The position numbers were made by a program, and so were the translations under genes. From assembly GCF_018987235.1 (NCBI RefSeq), contig NZ_CP072197.1, positions 1,612,001 to 1,676,000 on the forward strand: 64,000 nucleotides of DNA. The letters run 5' to 3'. This stretch comes from Lactobacillus crispatus. GTDB lineage: Bacteria > Bacillota > Bacilli > Lactobacillales > Lactobacillaceae. Under the pieces are notes generated by a model. It was not told the DNA's origin. It searched no databases and saw nothing but the letters and a program-made list of their open reading frames with translations. This document shows positions 9,751 through 20,139 of this stretch, in pieces; positions within the stretch are counted from its first letter, which is position 1, and the number at the start of each line of letters is the position of its first letter.

Positions 9751-11388
9751 TTATTTAGCGATCGCCACAACTCTTTTTTCACGGATAACGGTAATCTTAA
9801 TATTACCTGGATAATCAAGTTCTTTTTCAACCTGATTACGAATATCACGTGCCAAAATAACTGTCCGATCATCTGAAATTTCGTCAGGTTCAACCATCAC
9901 ACGAACTTCACGTCCCGCTTGAATTGCATAAGCCTGCTTAACGCCTTGGTAGCTCTTAGCAATCTTTTCCAATTCGGTCAAACGTCTAATATAATTTTCC
10001 AAACTCTCGCTTCTTGCACCAGGACGAGCACTAGAAATCGTATCTGCTGCAACAACAAGTTCAGCAATAAACGACAACTTAGGCACATCGCCGTGGTGTG
10101 CAGCAATCGCATTTACTACAACATCTGGTTCATGATATTTCCGAGTTAGTTCAACCCCAATTTCTACATGGGAACCTTCAATATCATGATCGATGGCTTT
10201 ACCAATATCGTGTAATAACCCCGCGCGAACTGCTAATTTTTCATCCAAGCCTAATTCTGCAGCCATCGTGCCTGCTAGCTTACCAACTTCAATTGAATGT
10301 GACAAAACATTTTGTCCATAAGAAGTACGATATTTAAGACGACCTAGCGTCTTAACTAATTCAGGATTCATCCGGTGAATTCCCAGCTCCATCAAAGCAC
10401 TTTCACCTGCTTCATAGATGTCATCGTTAACTTCTTTTCTGGCCTTATCGACCATTTCTTCAATTCTAGCTGGGTGAATGCGGCCATCCTTGATTAAGCG
10501 TTCCATCGCTCTTTTGGCAATTTCACGTCTAATTGGATCAAAACCACTCAAGGTAACAACCTTTGGCGTATCATCAATAATTAGATCTATTCCAGTCAAA
10601 GCTTCAAATGAACGGATATTGCGTCCTTCACGACCAATAATCCGTCCCTTCATCTCTTCATTTGGCAGATCAACAACAGATACAGTTGTTTCGGCAACTG
10701 TATCTGCCGCGCTACTTTGAATAGCATCCACAATGACCTGATTAGCATAATGATCAGCTTTAGCTTTTACTTCTTCGTTACTATTTCTGATCATCTCGGC
10801 TCGTTCTTTGACTAGTTCATCAGATAATTGACTAAGCACAATCTTCTTGGCTTCTTCCTCATCCAACTTAGCTACGTCATAAAGCTTTTGCCGTCTAGTT
10901 TCTACTAATTCTTCAGCCTCAGTTAATTTTGCCTTTAAGCTAGCATACTGCTGCTTTAATTGGTCTTCCTTTTGCGTGAGTCCACTTTCACGTTCATCTA
11001 ATAAAGAATTCTTATGATCTAAGGTATCTTCACGTTGTTGTAAACGATTTTTCTCCCGAGCTAAATTATCTTTCTTGGAATTTAACTCATCCTCGGTCTT
11101 TTGCCTAAAATCACGAATTTGTTCTTGAGCTTCAAGAATTTTTTCTTTTTTAGTATTTTCTGCACTTTGCTTAACAGCCGCTGCTGCTTGCTTTTGTGCA
11201 TTAACTTCAGCTTGTGCTGCAGCAACCTGTGCCTTAGCATCAGCTAAAATGTGGTCAGCATCATTCTGGGCATTTTGAGCTTTTTGTTCCCAAGAATGCT
11301 TGCGAATTGCATAACCAACCACTGAACCCACCAAGAGTGAAACAATGGCAGTTGCGACGGGAATCATAATTGTTAAAATATTATTCAT
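9751..11388 (-). CDS. rny: Ribonuclease Y
   Basis: RNase Y is a membrane-anchored endonuclease that starts decay and processing of many mRNAs in Firmicutes. Length is 545 residues. An N-terminal transmembrane helix (about 5-27) is followed by a long alanine/lysine/glutamate-rich coiled coil (to about 200). A KH domain holds the GxxG loop in [17 protein letters not shown] (about 236-252). An HD domain shows [17 protein letters not shown] (about 377-393). It lies downstream of recA but has its own promoter and a terminator on both sides. Confidence 0.97.
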   Translation of the reverse strand: MNNILTIMIPVATAIVSLLVGSVVGYAIRKHSWEQKAQNAQNDADHILADAKAQVAAAQAEVNAQKQAAAAVKQSAENTKKEKILEAQEQIRDFRQKTEDELNSKKDNLAREKNRLQQREDTLDHKNSLLDERESGLTQKEDQLKQQYASLKAKLTEAEELVETRRQKLYDVAKLDEEEAKKIVLSQLSDELVKERAEMIRNSNEEVKAKADHYANQVIVDAIQSSAADTVAETTVSVVDLPNEEMKGRIIGREGRNIRSFEALTGIDLIIDDTPKVVTLSGFDPIRREIAKRAMERLIKDGRIHPARIEEMVDKARKEVNDDIYEAGESALMELGIHRMNPELVKTLGRLKYRTSYGQNVLSHSIEVGKLAGTMAAELGLDEKLAVRAGLLHDIGKAIDHDIEGSHVEIGVELTRKYHEPDVVVNAIAAHHGDVPKLSFIAELVVAADTISSARPGARSESLENYIRRLTELEKIAKSYQGVKQAYAIQAGREVRVMVEPDEISDDRTVILARDIRNQVEKELDYPGNIKITVIREKRVVAIAK

Positions 11389-11428
11389 GATTACTATCGC
11401 CTTTTTTAGAATTATTCACACAACTTTT

Positions 11429-11457
11429 ATGATAAAGAACCTATCTGTTCATGTCAA
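11429..11457 (-). promoter_or_regulatory. rny promoter
   Basis: TTGACA, a 17-base spacer and TATCAT on the minus strand, about 41 bases upstream of the rny ATG and just after the recA terminator. Confidence 0.85.
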
Positions 11458-11464
11458 TTAAATC

Positions 11465-11496
11465 AAAAAACCTTGGAAAATAAATCCAGGGTTTTT
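11465..11496 (-). terminator. Terminator after recA
   Basis: AAAACCCTGGA pairs with TCCAAGGTTTT (one wobble) on the minus strand and is followed by a T run. It separates recA from rny. Confidence 0.85.
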
Positions 11497-11503
11497 GACA
11501 TAA

Positions 11504-12604
11504 TTATTTAGCTTGATCAGACTTTTTATCTGTAGCAGCTTCTTTTTCTGTCTTGGCTTCTTCGCGCTTCTCCTTGATCTTTTCTGGATCTTCACGATCA
11601 GCAATTGACTTTTCATCAATCCCGTAAGCTTGACGCACTTGCTTTTGGATATCTTGATAAATATCTGGATGCTCTTCTAGATACTTCTTAGCATTCTCAC
11701 GTCCCTGACCAATTCGATCACTCTTGTAAGAGTACCAAGAACCTGCTTTATCGATAATGTCCTTATCAGCAGCCATGTCCAGTAATTCACCACTTTGTGA
11801 AATTCCCTTACCGTACATAATGTCTACTTCTGCCACCTTAAATGGTGGAGCAACCTTGTTCTTAACAACTTTAATTTTAACTCTGTTACCAAGAACATCT
11901 CCTGATTGCTTAATCTGTTCAGCTCTTCTTACTTCCAATCTAATAGTTGAGTAAAACTTAAGAGCACGACCACCTGGGGTAGTTTCAGGATTACCAAACA
12001 TTACCCCAACTTTTTCACGAATCTGGTTAATAAAGATGGCAATAGTTTTGGTTTTAGAAATATTACCTGATAGCTTACGCAAAGCTTGACTCATTAATCT
12101 CGCTTGTAAACCAACATGGGCATCCCCCATCTCGCCTTCAATTTCTGCTCGTGGTACTAAGGCAGCAACAGAGTCGACTACTACAATGTCAATTGCCCCA
12201 CTGGAAATCAAAGTATCAGCGATTTGCAAACCTTCTTCACCAGTATTAGGTTGTGACAAAATTAATGAATCAATATCTACACCTAAAGCTTCAGCATAAG
12301 CAGGGTCCATCGCATTCTCTGCATCAATATAAGCTGCAGTACCACCACGCTTTTGTACCTCAGCTACAGCATGAAGGGCTACAGTAGTCTTACCAGATGA
12401 TTCTGGGCCATAAACTTCAATAATACGACCACGAGGATATCCACCTACACCGATAGCAGCATCTAAAGCTAATGAACCTGTTGGCACTGTTGAAATTTGC
12501 GTATCAGCTTTTTCGCCCATCCGCATTACAGCACCCTTACCGAAATTCTTTTCGATTTTTTTAAGCGCTGCATCTAAAGCAGCCTGTTTTTCGTCTTTGG
12601 CCAT
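11504..12604 (-). CDS. recA: Recombinase RecA
   Basis: RecA forms filaments on single-stranded DNA for homologous recombination, triggers LexA self-cleavage and is required for transformation. Length is 366 residues. The Walker A GPESSGKT is at 66-73. [20 protein letters not shown] is loop L2. The tail is lysine/glutamate-rich. AGGAGG stands 6 bases before the ATG. Upstream are a TTGCAA-18-TATAAT promoter, a LexA-type box and, further up, a com-box-like motif. The usual Firmicutes neighbour cinA is missing: pgsA lies only 190 bases upstream. Confidence 0.98.
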   Translation of the reverse strand: MAKDEKQAALDAALKKIEKNFGKGAVMRMGEKADTQISTVPTGSLALDAAIGVGGYPRGRIIEVYGPESSGKTTVALHAVAEVQKRGGTAAYIDAENAMDPAYAEALGVDIDSLILSQPNTGEEGLQIADTLISSGAIDIVVVDSVAALVPRAEIEGEMGDAHVGLQARLMSQALRKLSGNISKTKTIAIFINQIREKVGVMFGNPETTPGGRALKFYSTIRLEVRRAEQIKQSGDVLGNRVKIKVVKNKVAPPFKVAEVDIMYGKGISQSGELLDMAADKDIIDKAGSWYSYKSDRIGQGRENAKKYLEEHPDIYQDIQKQVRQAYGIDEKSIADREDPEKIKEKREEAKTEKEAATDKKSDQAK

Positions 12605-12633
12605 TAATGTCCTCCTATTTTTCGTACCTAATA

Positions 12634-12663
12634 ATTATACTTTGACCGCCGTCCAATTTGCAA
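12634..12663 (-). promoter_or_regulatory. recA promoter
   Basis: TTGCAA, an 18-base spacer and a perfect TATAAT on the minus strand, 29 bases before the recA ATG. Confidence 0.8.
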
Positions 12664-12671
12664 GAGAAATG

Positions 12672-12685
12672 CAAACGAACGTTCA
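12672..12685. promoter_or_regulatory. LexA/DinR-type SOS box upstream of recA
   Basis: CAAACGAACGTTCA matches 12 of 14 positions of the Gram-positive SOS box CGAACRNRYGTTCG as I know it. The two outer mismatches are symmetric. It sits 8 bases upstream of the recA -35 hexamer, a sensible place for damage-regulated repression. Confidence 0.65.
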
Positions 12686-12709
12686 AAGGATTTTTTACCC
12701 TCTATTATT

Positions 12710-12722
12710 TATTACGCAAAAA
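12710..12722 (-). promoter_or_regulatory. com-box-like motif upstream of recA
   Basis: The minus strand reads TTTTTGCGTAATA, identical to the copy before comFA. It is followed by AATAATAGAGGGTAAAAAAT, which lines up with the comFA leader down to the ribosome binding site, but no start codon or gene follows. It could add competence control to recA, 105 bases downstream. Confidence 0.6.
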
Positions 12723-12746
12723 ATCGCCATTATTTTTTTACAAAAT

Positions 12747-12770
12747 AAAAAAGAAGCAAATGCTTCTTTT
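12747..12770 (-). terminator. Terminator after pgsA
   Basis: The stem AAAGAAGCA / TGCTTCTTT with a 2-base spacer, followed by a T run on the minus strand, lies 24 bases past the pgsA stop. Confidence 0.75.
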
Positions 12771-12794
12771 AATCATTCTTGACTTAATACTATT

Positions 12795-13355
12795 TTACAT
12801 TGAGCCCTTGAATACGCCCCATGATTGGTGGAAGTAATCGTAACCTGAGTAAATAGTAAAGATCAACGCAAGGTAAAGTAAGATAGTACCAATGTGGAAG
12901 AAGTCACCAATCAATAAGAAAATGATTGATAACATTTGGCAAGTAGTCTTAATTTTACCAGGCATCTTTGCTGCTAAAACTTGTCCTTCATTTTCTGCTA
13001 AGATCAAACGCAAACCAGTAACAGCCAATTCACGACAAACGATGATAGCTACTACCCATGCTGGAGCAAGTTTCAATTCAACTAAGAAAATGAAAGCAGT
13101 CATAGTTAACATCTTATCAGCTAATGGATCAGCAAACTTACCAAAATTGGTTACCATATTACGTGAACGCGCAATGTGACCGTCAAACCAATCAGTAGCC
13201 GAAGCAACAGCAAAAACGATAGCAGCAATAACACGACTCCAAACAACAGTTGAGCCTGCTGCTTGAACACTAGCATTCCCACCAAAAATGATGATTAACA
13301 TAAATACTGGAATCAAAAAGATTCTAAAAACAGTAAGTTTATTAGGTAAATTCAT
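12795..13355 (-). CDS. pgsA: CDP-diacylglycerol-glycerol-3-phosphate 3-phosphatidyltransferase
   Basis: PgsA makes phosphatidylglycerol phosphate from CDP-diacylglycerol, the committed step to phosphatidylglycerol and cardiolipin. Length is 186 residues with about five membrane segments. The CDP-alcohol phosphotransferase motif DG-x2-AR-x8-G-x3-D-x3-D is visible as TDWFDGHIARSRN followed by GKFADPLADK. It starts MNLPNKLTVFRIFLIP, typical of the family. It follows the RodZ-like gene by 17 bases with AGGAGTG as its ribosome binding site, so the two are co-transcribed. Confidence 0.96.
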   Translation of the reverse strand: MNLPNKLTVFRIFLIPVFMLIIIFGGNASVQAAGSTVVWSRVIAAIVFAVASATDWFDGHIARSRNMVTNFGKFADPLADKMLTMTAFIFLVELKLAPAWVVAIIVCRELAVTGLRLILAENEGQVLAAKMPGKIKTTCQMLSIIFLLIGDFFHIGTILLYLALIFTIYSGYDYFHQSWGVFKGSM

Positions 13356-13372
13356 TCTAACACTCCTAGATT

Positions 13373-14452
13373 TTAATTGTTGTTATTATTTCCACCATCA
13401 TTGCCATTGTTAGTGTCTGCTGATGATTGAGTAGTAGATGATTGTTGAGTTTGACTACTTTGTTGGGTTTGTTGGCTACTTTGAGTAGTAGTAGATGATT
13501 GTTGACGACTGCTTTGATGAGTAGCACTGCTTTGAGTAGTTGTACGGCTTTGGGTAGAACTACTATTGGTTGTATTGTTATTAGTAGAGCCCGTATTATT
13601 AGAACTACTATTATTTTGACTAGTAGTTCCCTTAGCCTTACCAATCAACAAAGTAATTGTCCTGTACGCATTGTTTGCTGTATATGGGATTTTCTTACCT
13701 GCAATAGTGATTGAAGTACCATTATCGTTGCCTAAAGTAATCACTACTCTCTCTGCATTGCTTGGCAAAGTCATAGTGTGCTTTTGATTAGCAAGTAAAG
13801 TTGATTGCCAGCTATTAGCATTACCATTGACTTGTACACCTGCTGAAATATTTTGGTTTTCACCAGCACGCACAACTAGGCGACGGTTTTTATTCAAGCC
13901 AGTAACTCGGTACTCATTGTCACTAACCTTAGTAACCTTAACTTTATTGACTACTACTTTTTTAGCTTTCTTAGAAGATGACGATGATGACTTTTGTGAT
14001 GAAACAGTTACATCATTATTATCAGCTTGGTTCTTTTGACCACCTGAAGAAAGACGAGCATACAAAACGTACACTACAAGAATTACGATAATTACACCAA
14101 GTCCGATCGCAATTCGTGGCAAGTAATTCTTCCACAAATTTTTCTTATTGTCGGTGGTTTCTCGTACTTCTTCACTCTTATTATCAATCGAGTTTTCTAC
14201 GTACTCATCTGGCTTAGCTTCTGGTACATCATCGTGGTAATCACTTAATAACTCCTTACCATCCAAGCCAACAACTTGTGCATATTGACGAATAAATGCT
14301 CTAACATAAAAATCGCCTGGAAGTTTATCAAATTCATTCTTCTCAATCGCTTCAAGATATCTGCTCTGAATTTTAGTAGCTTTTTCAATATCTGCAATTG
14401 AAAGTCCCTTAGCCTCTCTGGCGCTCTTTAATTTATCTCCGATATCTGCCAT
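13373..14452 (-). CDS. RodZ-like cell-shape protein with XRE-type helix-turn-helix
   Basis: RodZ links the MreB cytoskeleton to the membrane and cell-wall machinery; the B. subtilis relative is YmfM. Length is 359 residues. An N-terminal Xre-type HTH (LKSAREAKGLSIADIEKAT) covers about residues 1-70. A linker rich in Asp/Glu follows, with one transmembrane helix at about 113-133. A serine/lysine stretch leads to an extracellular beta domain (about 165-270, DUF4115-like). The last 80 residues are almost only Ser, Thr, Asn and Gln, probably a flexible wall-spanning tail. It follows the ymf genes and precedes pgsA, the conserved order. Confidence 0.85.
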   Translation of the reverse strand: MADIGDKLKSAREAKGLSIADIEKATKIQSRYLEAIEKNEFDKLPGDFYVRAFIRQYAQVVGLDGKELLSDYHDDVPEAKPDEYVENSIDNKSEEVRETTDNKKNLWKNYLPRIAIGLGVIIVILVVYVLYARLSSGGQKNQADNNDVTVSSQKSSSSSSKKAKKVVVNKVKVTKVSDNEYRVTGLNKNRRLVVRAGENQNISAGVQVNGNANSWQSTLLANQKHTMTLPSNAERVVITLGNDNGTSITIAGKKIPYTANNAYRTITLLIGKAKGTTSQNNSSSNNTGSTNNNTTNSSSTQSRTTTQSSATHQSSRQQSSTTTQSSQQTQQSSQTQQSSTTQSSADTNNGNDGGNNNNN

Positions 14453-14485
14453 ATTTACCTCTTCAAATTTTAATTTATCATGTTG

Positions 14486-14511
14486 AGTATACCATAAAAT
14501 TCTTATTACAA
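14486..14511 (-). promoter_or_regulatory. Candidate promoter of rodZ-like gene and pgsA
   Basis: An extended -10 TGGTATACT on the minus strand, with TTGTAA 14 bases further up (a short spacer), 33 bases before the ATG. The extended -10 makes up for the poor -35 spacing. Confidence 0.55.
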
Positions 14512-14519
14512 CGTCTTAG

Positions 14520-15257
14520 TTATAAAAGCCATCCACCTGTAACATAAATTGTCTGTCCTGTTAAATAACTACTACGTCGATCTAGCAGTGTTCTAACCCA
14601 GTATGAAATATCACTGCCATTGGCCCAACGACCAACTGGGATTTCATCTTTTACCTCTTGAATCGTATCCTCAGAAAAGAATGCATTCATTTTGGTTTTA
14701 ACCGCACCAGGCGCAATTACATTAACCGTTAAGTTATTGGAAGCAACTTCACGCGCATAAGCCTGAGCGAACCTGGTTAAACCACCTTTAGTTGCACTAT
14801 AGACGCTTTCTAATGCACTACCTGCACCACCATAGACTGAGCCTAAATAAACTATACGACTAAAATCTCGTTTCATCAGTTGTGGCTCTAACAATTTAGT
14901 TAACTTAATTGGCACAGTAAGATTAATATTAATCAGATCAGTGATATTTGCTAATTTTTCATCACCTAAAAAACCATACTTAGTAATTCCTTGAGCAAAA
15001 ACTACTGCATTAACTGGCAACAAGTTTTTAACAAAATCTGTTAACTGTGCATCCCCTGTCGCAAAATCCAACTGTAGCGACATAAAATCCTGGTCAGGAT
15101 GCTTAGCAAACAGCTCTTGAACTAAATTTTCAGCTTTTTGAGAATTAGAATGATAATGCAAGTATAATGACCAACCGGCATCTGCCAAATCTCGACAAAT
15201 ATCTTGACCAATACCGCCAGTTGCACCAAAGACAATTGCTCGCTTCAACTTTATCAA
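14520..15257 (-). CDS. ymfI: SDR family oxidoreductase (YmfI/FabG-like)
   Basis: A short-chain dehydrogenase of 245 residues. The NAD(P)-binding loop is FGATGGIGQDI (about 9-19). The catalytic Tyr-Lys pair is in YSATKGGL (about residue 157), with an upstream serine in VYLGSVYGG. It ends YVTGGWLL, as in FabG-type reductases. The position after ymfF-ymfH is typical of YmfI. The physiological substrate is unknown; this is not the fatty-acid cluster fabG. It starts 4 bases after the ymfH stop. Confidence 0.85.
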   Translation of the reverse strand: MIKLKRAIVFGATGGIGQDICRDLADAGWSLYLHYHSNSQKAENLVQELFAKHPDQDFMSLQLDFATGDAQLTDFVKNLLPVNAVVFAQGITKYGFLGDEKLANITDLININLTVPIKLTKLLEPQLMKRDFSRIVYLGSVYGGAGSALESVYSATKGGLTRFAQAYAREVASNNLTVNVIAPGAVKTKMNAFFSEDTIQEVKDEIPVGRWANGSDISYWVRTLLDRRSSYLTGQTIYVTGGWLL

Positions 15258-15261
15258 CCCC

Positions 15262-16506
15262 TTACTTGTTTTCTAAGTAAGCAGAACAAAGTTCACTGTC
15301 TTTCATAATCTTTTGGCAGTAGTCATAAAACTGATCAAAATTCATCGCCTGCAATTTAGCTATATTTTGTGTTAAATTTTCATGATCTAAATTTTCTTCA
15401 ATTAATTCAATTGCCAAATAAGACAGGTCATTACTTGTCCTAGCAGTGCGTGCTAACCATTCTTTCTTTTGCAAAATGAAGTTTTGTCTAATAAAACGGT
15501 ATTCCGCTGAATTTTTCTTAATTGGTTCCGTCAATACCCTCTTTATTTCTGCAATTACTTCTTGAGCTTGAGGACTTACACCAAAAATAGTAGCAAAATC
15601 GCCCTGCCTGGTGTAATTAACAGAAATCTGCAGCGAATCCATTAACAACTGCTTTTTTCTCATTTCTTCAAACCATGGTCCCATTGCACTTAGTTTTGAT
15701 TCTAACATTATTTCTAACAGAATTTGAGTCAAATCAAAGCTTAATAATACTTTCTTAAAGTTTTTAAAGCGAATTCCTAAACCAAAGGAATTAGAATTAC
15801 CTCTGGCTGGCAAGACTTGATCATGTAACATGCGAAAACTAACTTGTTTTTCAGCTGTGCTTTTACCTTTCCCGTGCAAATATTTTTGCTGCAGCTTTCC
15901 TACTTGCCGCAAAATCGTTTGCACTTGATTATCAGAAAAATCACCGCAAGCAACAAATTGCATCTTTTCTGGCACATAATTAGCCTCATAAACTTGGGTC
16001 AAGTTTTTCACTGTAACTTGATTAATTGATTCTTTCGTACCTACAACTTCGATCCCTAGATTAGAATCACCAAACATATCATGCATAATCGCATTATTTA
16101 CGCTCCAAGTTGGGTCATCCTGATACATGGCCAATTCTTGTTCAATAATCGGAGCCTCTTGCGCGATATTTTCCTTAGTAAAATACGGCTGCCCTACCAA
16201 TTCAAACAAGAGATCGATCATTTTAGGCGTATGCTCAATTCCACTACAATAAAACATTGTTTCATTAAAAGACGTGAATGCATTAACGTCAGCACCAATA
16301 TCTTCAAATTGCGTTGACAGATCACCATCTTTTTTGGCAAATAGCTTATGCTCTAAGAAATGAGCCGAACCGGCAACCTTTTGTGGATCACTACTACCAA
16401 AGTCAACAATTATACCGAAAAATCGTTGATAAAAATGTGGCTTTAAAATAATTTCGGCTTTAAAGCCTGACTGATATTCTTTTTTGATAATTTTTGGTGT
16501 CATCAT
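15262..16506 (-). CDS. ymfH: M16 family zinc peptidase, catalytic-type (YmfH)
   Basis: The inverted zinc motif HxxEH is present as HFLEH near residue 48 (SAHFLEHKLF), with a downstream glutamate region (EQELAMYQDDP) for the third ligand. Length is 414 residues. M16 proteins of this type work as a pair of one active and one inactive subunit; the partner is the overlapping upstream ymfF gene (4-base overlap). The substrate is unknown. The pair sits between ftsK and the SDR gene. Confidence 0.87.
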   Translation of the reverse strand: MMTPKIIKKEYQSGFKAEIILKPHFYQRFFGIIVDFGSSDPQKVAGSAHFLEHKLFAKKDGDLSTQFEDIGADVNAFTSFNETMFYCSGIEHTPKMIDLLFELVGQPYFTKENIAQEAPIIEQELAMYQDDPTWSVNNAIMHDMFGDSNLGIEVVGTKESINQVTVKNLTQVYEANYVPEKMQFVACGDFSDNQVQTILRQVGKLQQKYLHGKGKSTAEKQVSFRMLHDQVLPARGNSNSFGLGIRFKNFKKVLLSFDLTQILLEIMLESKLSAMGPWFEEMRKKQLLMDSLQISVNYTRQGDFATIFGVSPQAQEVIAEIKRVLTEPIKKNSAEYRFIRQNFILQKKEWLARTARTSNDLSYLAIELIEENLDHENLTQNIAKLQAMNFDQFYDYCQKIMKDSELCSAYLENK

Positions 16507-17717
16507 TTTAAAACATAACTTTCATTAAAGAATAAATTTTGTACGAAAGCTACTAACTGCTTAGGTGTAGCTCTCCTAATTGCATTTTCACGATCAAAGT
16601 CTAAATATCCCGAGAACAATTCATCACGCAACATTTGACCCATCTGCCAGTTTTGACCGTCTAGACCAATCTTCATATTACGCAAAATTGCCTTTTTAGC
16701 CTTTTTAAATAAATCATCTTCTACTTCGCCCTGAACTAGTTTACCCATTTCGGATAAAATAATTTTTCGAGCCGCTGCAATCTTACTAGGATCAAGTCCT
16801 GCACTGACTAAAAACAAAGAATTATTGGCAAAGCAGCTTGCTTCAACATTATAAGCTGCTCCCAATTGCTCCCGAATTTGCGTAAATAATTTAGATGATT
16901 GATCACCTGCCAAATATTGCGATAATAATATTCCCATTACTTGACCGCGATAATCAATACTTTGTTCTAAACCAAAGCCCATTAACAATTGAGCTTGCAC
17001 ATTTCCTTGATCATCCTCTTTTTCAATCAACTTTCTTTTAGCTGGAATAGTTAGACTAACTGTTTGAAATGATTTAGTTAAACCAGTTTGTTGAAACATA
17101 GCCTGAGCTAATTTAGAAACCAGATTATTATCCCTGGTCATTCCTAAAATTTGCATTGGTACATTAGCTAAATTACGCCAATAATGCATCATAGTCGTGC
17201 TAGTCGCAGCTTTGATTTCATCTAGTGAGCCAATAAATGTCTCCGCATAATCAGGTTGATCCTGATACCACAATTTAAAAAACTGCTCCAACGCATAATT
17301 AGATGGTTGTTCAATCAGTTCTTGATATTCTTCTGCTAATTGACGTTTAGCATATTCCACCAAAGGTTCCGCAAAATTAGGTTGATTAACTATTTGTGCA
17401 ATCACATTAAGAATTTCTTCATACGTATAATGTGGATCCAAAATCTCAATCGGCTCAACAAAATTGGCATAATAAGTCAAAAGTATTTCTTTACCAAAAA
17501 CTTGTGGCATAATCTCCAGCTGTAAATCATATAATTCTGCCAATCTTTTTTGTTGTAAAGCAAGTGACGGATAACTTAAGCTGCTATTCATCTGTATTCG
17601 CGCTAGCAAACTAGCATAAGCTAAATTATGTTTAGTCAGCGGCAAACGCAAAAAACAGCCAATAGCGGCTGTTGTAAACTTTTTATTTTTTCTAATTGCA
17701 ATATTAGTTGTGAGCAT
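16503..17717 (-). CDS. ymfF: M16 family peptidase-like protein lacking the zinc motif (YmfF)
   Basis: Homologous in layout to YmfH but with no HxxEH, so it is probably the non-catalytic partner of a heterodimeric M16 protease. I prefer the start [13 protein letters not shown] (404 residues), because GAAGG lies 10 bases upstream. A further ATG at 17735 would add six residues and deepen the overlap with ftsK to 32 bases. Either way the start lies inside the end of ftsK, so translation is coupled. It overlaps ymfH by 4 bases. Confidence 0.83.
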   Translation of the reverse strand: MLTTNIAIRKNKKFTTAAIGCFLRLPLTKHNLAYASLLARIQMNSSLSYPSLALQQKRLAELYDLQLEIMPQVFGKEILLTYYANFVEPIEILDPHYTYEEILNVIAQIVNQPNFAEPLVEYAKRQLAEEYQELIEQPSNYALEQFFKLWYQDQPDYAETFIGSLDEIKAATSTTMMHYWRNLANVPMQILGMTRDNNLVSKLAQAMFQQTGLTKSFQTVSLTIPAKRKLIEKEDDQGNVQAQLLMGFGLEQSIDYRGQVMGILLSQYLAGDQSSKLFTQIREQLGAAYNVEASCFANNSLFLVSAGLDPSKIAAARKIILSEMGKLVQGEVEDDLFKKAKKAILRNMKIGLDGQNWQMGQMLRDELFSGYLDFDRENAIRRATPKQLVAFVQNLFFNESYVLK

Positions 17718-20127
17718 TGTTTGAATTACCTTCATTCTTTATTGGTGGCACTAAAACTTGTCGTGGCTTAGAGCCTTCAGATGGACCAACAATCCCTTTA
17801 GCTTCCATTTCATCAACAATTCTAGCAGCACGATTATAACCAATTCTAAACCTACGCTGCAACATTGACACGCTAGCCGTCTGTTGACGTCGTACTAAAT
17901 CAACAGCTTGCTCATAGAATTCATCTGCTGGCTCATCATCTTTACTATCAGCATTTGATGAATTTTCACCTTTTTTAGGAATCATTGTCTCATCATAACT
18001 AACCTCTTGTTGCTTCTTAACCCATTCAATCACGCGTTCAACTTCATCACTAGCAATATAAGCACCTTGAACACGTTCAGGTTTAGATGCCCCAATTGGC
18101 ATATAAAGCATATCACCACGACCAAGTAATTTTTCTGCACCTGTTTGATCCAAAATAGTCCTTGAATCCACTCCACTTGATACAGCAAAGGAAATTCTCG
18201 ATGGTACATTTGCTTTAATCAGACCGGTAATAACATCAACACTTGGACGCTGAGTTGCCAAAATCATATGAATTCCGGCAGCACGTGCCATTTGTCCTAA
18301 ACGAACAATCGCGCCTTCAACATCGTGACCACCAACCATCATCAAATCACTAAGTTCATCAACTACAACTAGAATATAAGGTAACGGCTTCATCACTGGT
18401 TTAGTTTTATCACGATTGTTTTCAGCAACTTTTTGATTATATTCACTCATGTTTCGCACGCCACCAGCCGCAAATAGCTTATATCTGCGCTCCATTTCTT
18501 TAACAACTTTGCGCAGTGCATTTGCGGCTAGCTTAGCATCGGTCACCACAGGGATCAATAAATGCGGCACACCATTATAAACTGAAAGTTCGACCATCTT
18601 TGGGTCAATTAAAACTAATTTAACTTCTTCAGGCCACGCCTTCATTAAAATACTGGCTAAAATTGTATTAATCGCTACGGACTTACCAGAACCAGTTGAA
18701 CCAGCAATCAATAGGTGTGGCATCTTAGCTAAGTTGGCAGAAATAATGCTTCCAGTTACATCTTTACCCAATGGTACATCCATCGGATCGCTTTTGGCTT
18801 TATTATCTTGATGTTCCATCACGTCTTTGAATGAAACAACAGACGTTGCTCGGTTAGGTACCTCAATTCCGATAAAGGGCTTACCAGGAATTGGTGCTTC
18901 AATTCGAATATCTTTAGCCGCAAGCGCCAAAGCCAAATCATCCGCTAAGTTTACAATTCGACTTACCTTAACGCCAACAGCTGGCTGGACTTCATAACGC
19001 GTAATAGTTGGTCCTAAAATAGCTTTTTTAATAATCACCTTAACGCCAAAACTCTTAAACGTTGATTGCAAAACTTGGGTATTTTTCTTAATTAAATCAC
19101 GGTCAGTACTCTGATCAGTCGATTTAATTGGATCAAGTAAGCTTAAAGGTGGCATCTTATAAGCTTTATTGACTGGCGCATCAGTTTTTAGTTCACCATG
19201 ATCGACATCGGCTAATTCCTGCTTTAACTTTTGATCATCTTCCGCAAAAGAATGTGACTTAGGTAGTTCCTTTACCCCGTCATCATGTTGTGGTGCAATT
19301 TGAATTTGCGGTTCTGGATCAGGTGTGGTCTCTGGCTCAACTTCTACGTCTTCAGCCGTCGGCGTTACATCGTCATCAGTTGGATCGGCAGGGTCAAAGT
19401 CTGCTACATTAGGAAAAATCGGTTTATCGTCATCAACTAAATCTTCGTCTTGTTCCTCTTTTTTCTGACGCCGCTTTTCCAAAACGTCATTATATTTATC
19501 TTTGACCTTTACCCCAGCTTCTTTATTCTTTTTGATGAATAATTGACTAACTGTCTGGAATTTTTCGATAATTGTTCTAAATTTAACATCAAAAAACATC
19601 AAAATTCCAATTGGCAGCAATAAAATAGCAAAAACACGGACACCGATTTGCCCTAGTAGTGGATAAAAAAGTTGATAAGCTAATGAACCAATTAATCCAC
19701 CACCAATGCTCTCAGTGACTCCAGCACGACCAAACTCCGCGGCCATTGCATGCCAAAAAGAATTCAGGAAATTACTGTTAACTAATTCATGTTCAAAATA
19801 CAAGTTACATTGAATTAACAGAATTCCCAAAAAAGCGATTGCTAACCCCAAGCTACGCTTAATTGTTAAGTGAATCGGTTGATTATAGATTAAATTTACT
19901 AGGCCAAAAAGTCCCAGTAAACCTGCCGCAAACAAATAGGAATCCCCGAAGAACATTCGAATCAAATTTGCAATTTGCTTACCCAAAATACCGAAACGGA
20001 CAAAAGCTAGCCCCGCTATTAAAATCAAGACTAAACCACAAATACTCCAATTAAGATTTTGCTTTTTGTTTGCTTTTCGCTTATTGTAGCTCTTTTTGGC
20101 CTTTCTTTGTTTCTTTTTTGCAGGCAT
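17704..20127 (-). CDS. ftsK: DNA translocase FtsK/SpoIIIE
   Basis: A septal DNA pump that clears and orients chromosome termini during division. Length is 807 residues. A basic N-terminus leads to four or five transmembrane helices (about 25-185), then an acidic Asp/Glu/Pro-rich linker (about 225-300). The RecA-like motor holds Walker [10 protein letters not shown] near 475 and the Walker B region [15 protein letters not shown]-terminal winged-helix gamma domain ([21 protein letters not shown]) would read polar DNA motifs. It is transcribed with trmL-DUF1149 upstream and ymfF-ymfH-ymfI downstream. Confidence 0.95.
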   Translation of the reverse strand: MPAKKKQRKAKKSYNKRKANKKQNLNWSICGLVLILIAGLAFVRFGILGKQIANLIRMFFGDSYLFAAGLLGLFGLVNLIYNQPIHLTIKRSLGLAIAFLGILLIQCNLYFEHELVNSNFLNSFWHAMAAEFGRAGVTESIGGGLIGSLAYQLFYPLLGQIGVRVFAILLLPIGILMFFDVKFRTIIEKFQTVSQLFIKKNKEAGVKVKDKYNDVLEKRRQKKEEQDEDLVDDDKPIFPNVADFDPADPTDDDVTPTAEDVEVEPETTPDPEPQIQIAPQHDDGVKELPKSHSFAEDDQKLKQELADVDHGELKTDAPVNKAYKMPPLSLLDPIKSTDQSTDRDLIKKNTQVLQSTFKSFGVKVIIKKAILGPTITRYEVQPAVGVKVSRIVNLADDLALALAAKDIRIEAPIPGKPFIGIEVPNRATSVVSFKDVMEHQDNKAKSDPMDVPLGKDVTGSIISANLAKMPHLLIAGSTGSGKSVAINTILASILMKAWPEEVKLVLIDPKMVELSVYNGVPHLLIPVVTDAKLAANALRKVVKEMERRYKLFAAGGVRNMSEYNQKVAENNRDKTKPVMKPLPYILVVVDELSDLMMVGGHDVEGAIVRLGQMARAAGIHMILATQRPSVDVITGLIKANVPSRISFAVSSGVDSRTILDQTGAEKLLGRGDMLYMPIGASKPERVQGAYIASDEVERVIEWVKKQQEVSYDETMIPKKGENSSNADSKDDEPADEFYEQAVDLVRRQQTASVSMLQRRFRIGYNRAARIVDEMEAKGIVGPSEGSKPRQVLVPPIKNEGNSNNAHN

Positions 20128-20139
20128 GTACTCACCTGA

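Noticed and set aside
13366..13644. Open frame inside the rodZ-like gene (leucine/valine-rich 92 codons)
   Set aside because: Shadow of the Ser/Thr/Asn/Gln low-complexity tail in another frame; no ribosome binding site.
16676..16695. ATATTACGCAAAATTG as a com-box
   Set aside because: It lies inside ymfF, has only four A/T run bases, and there is no downstream gene start.
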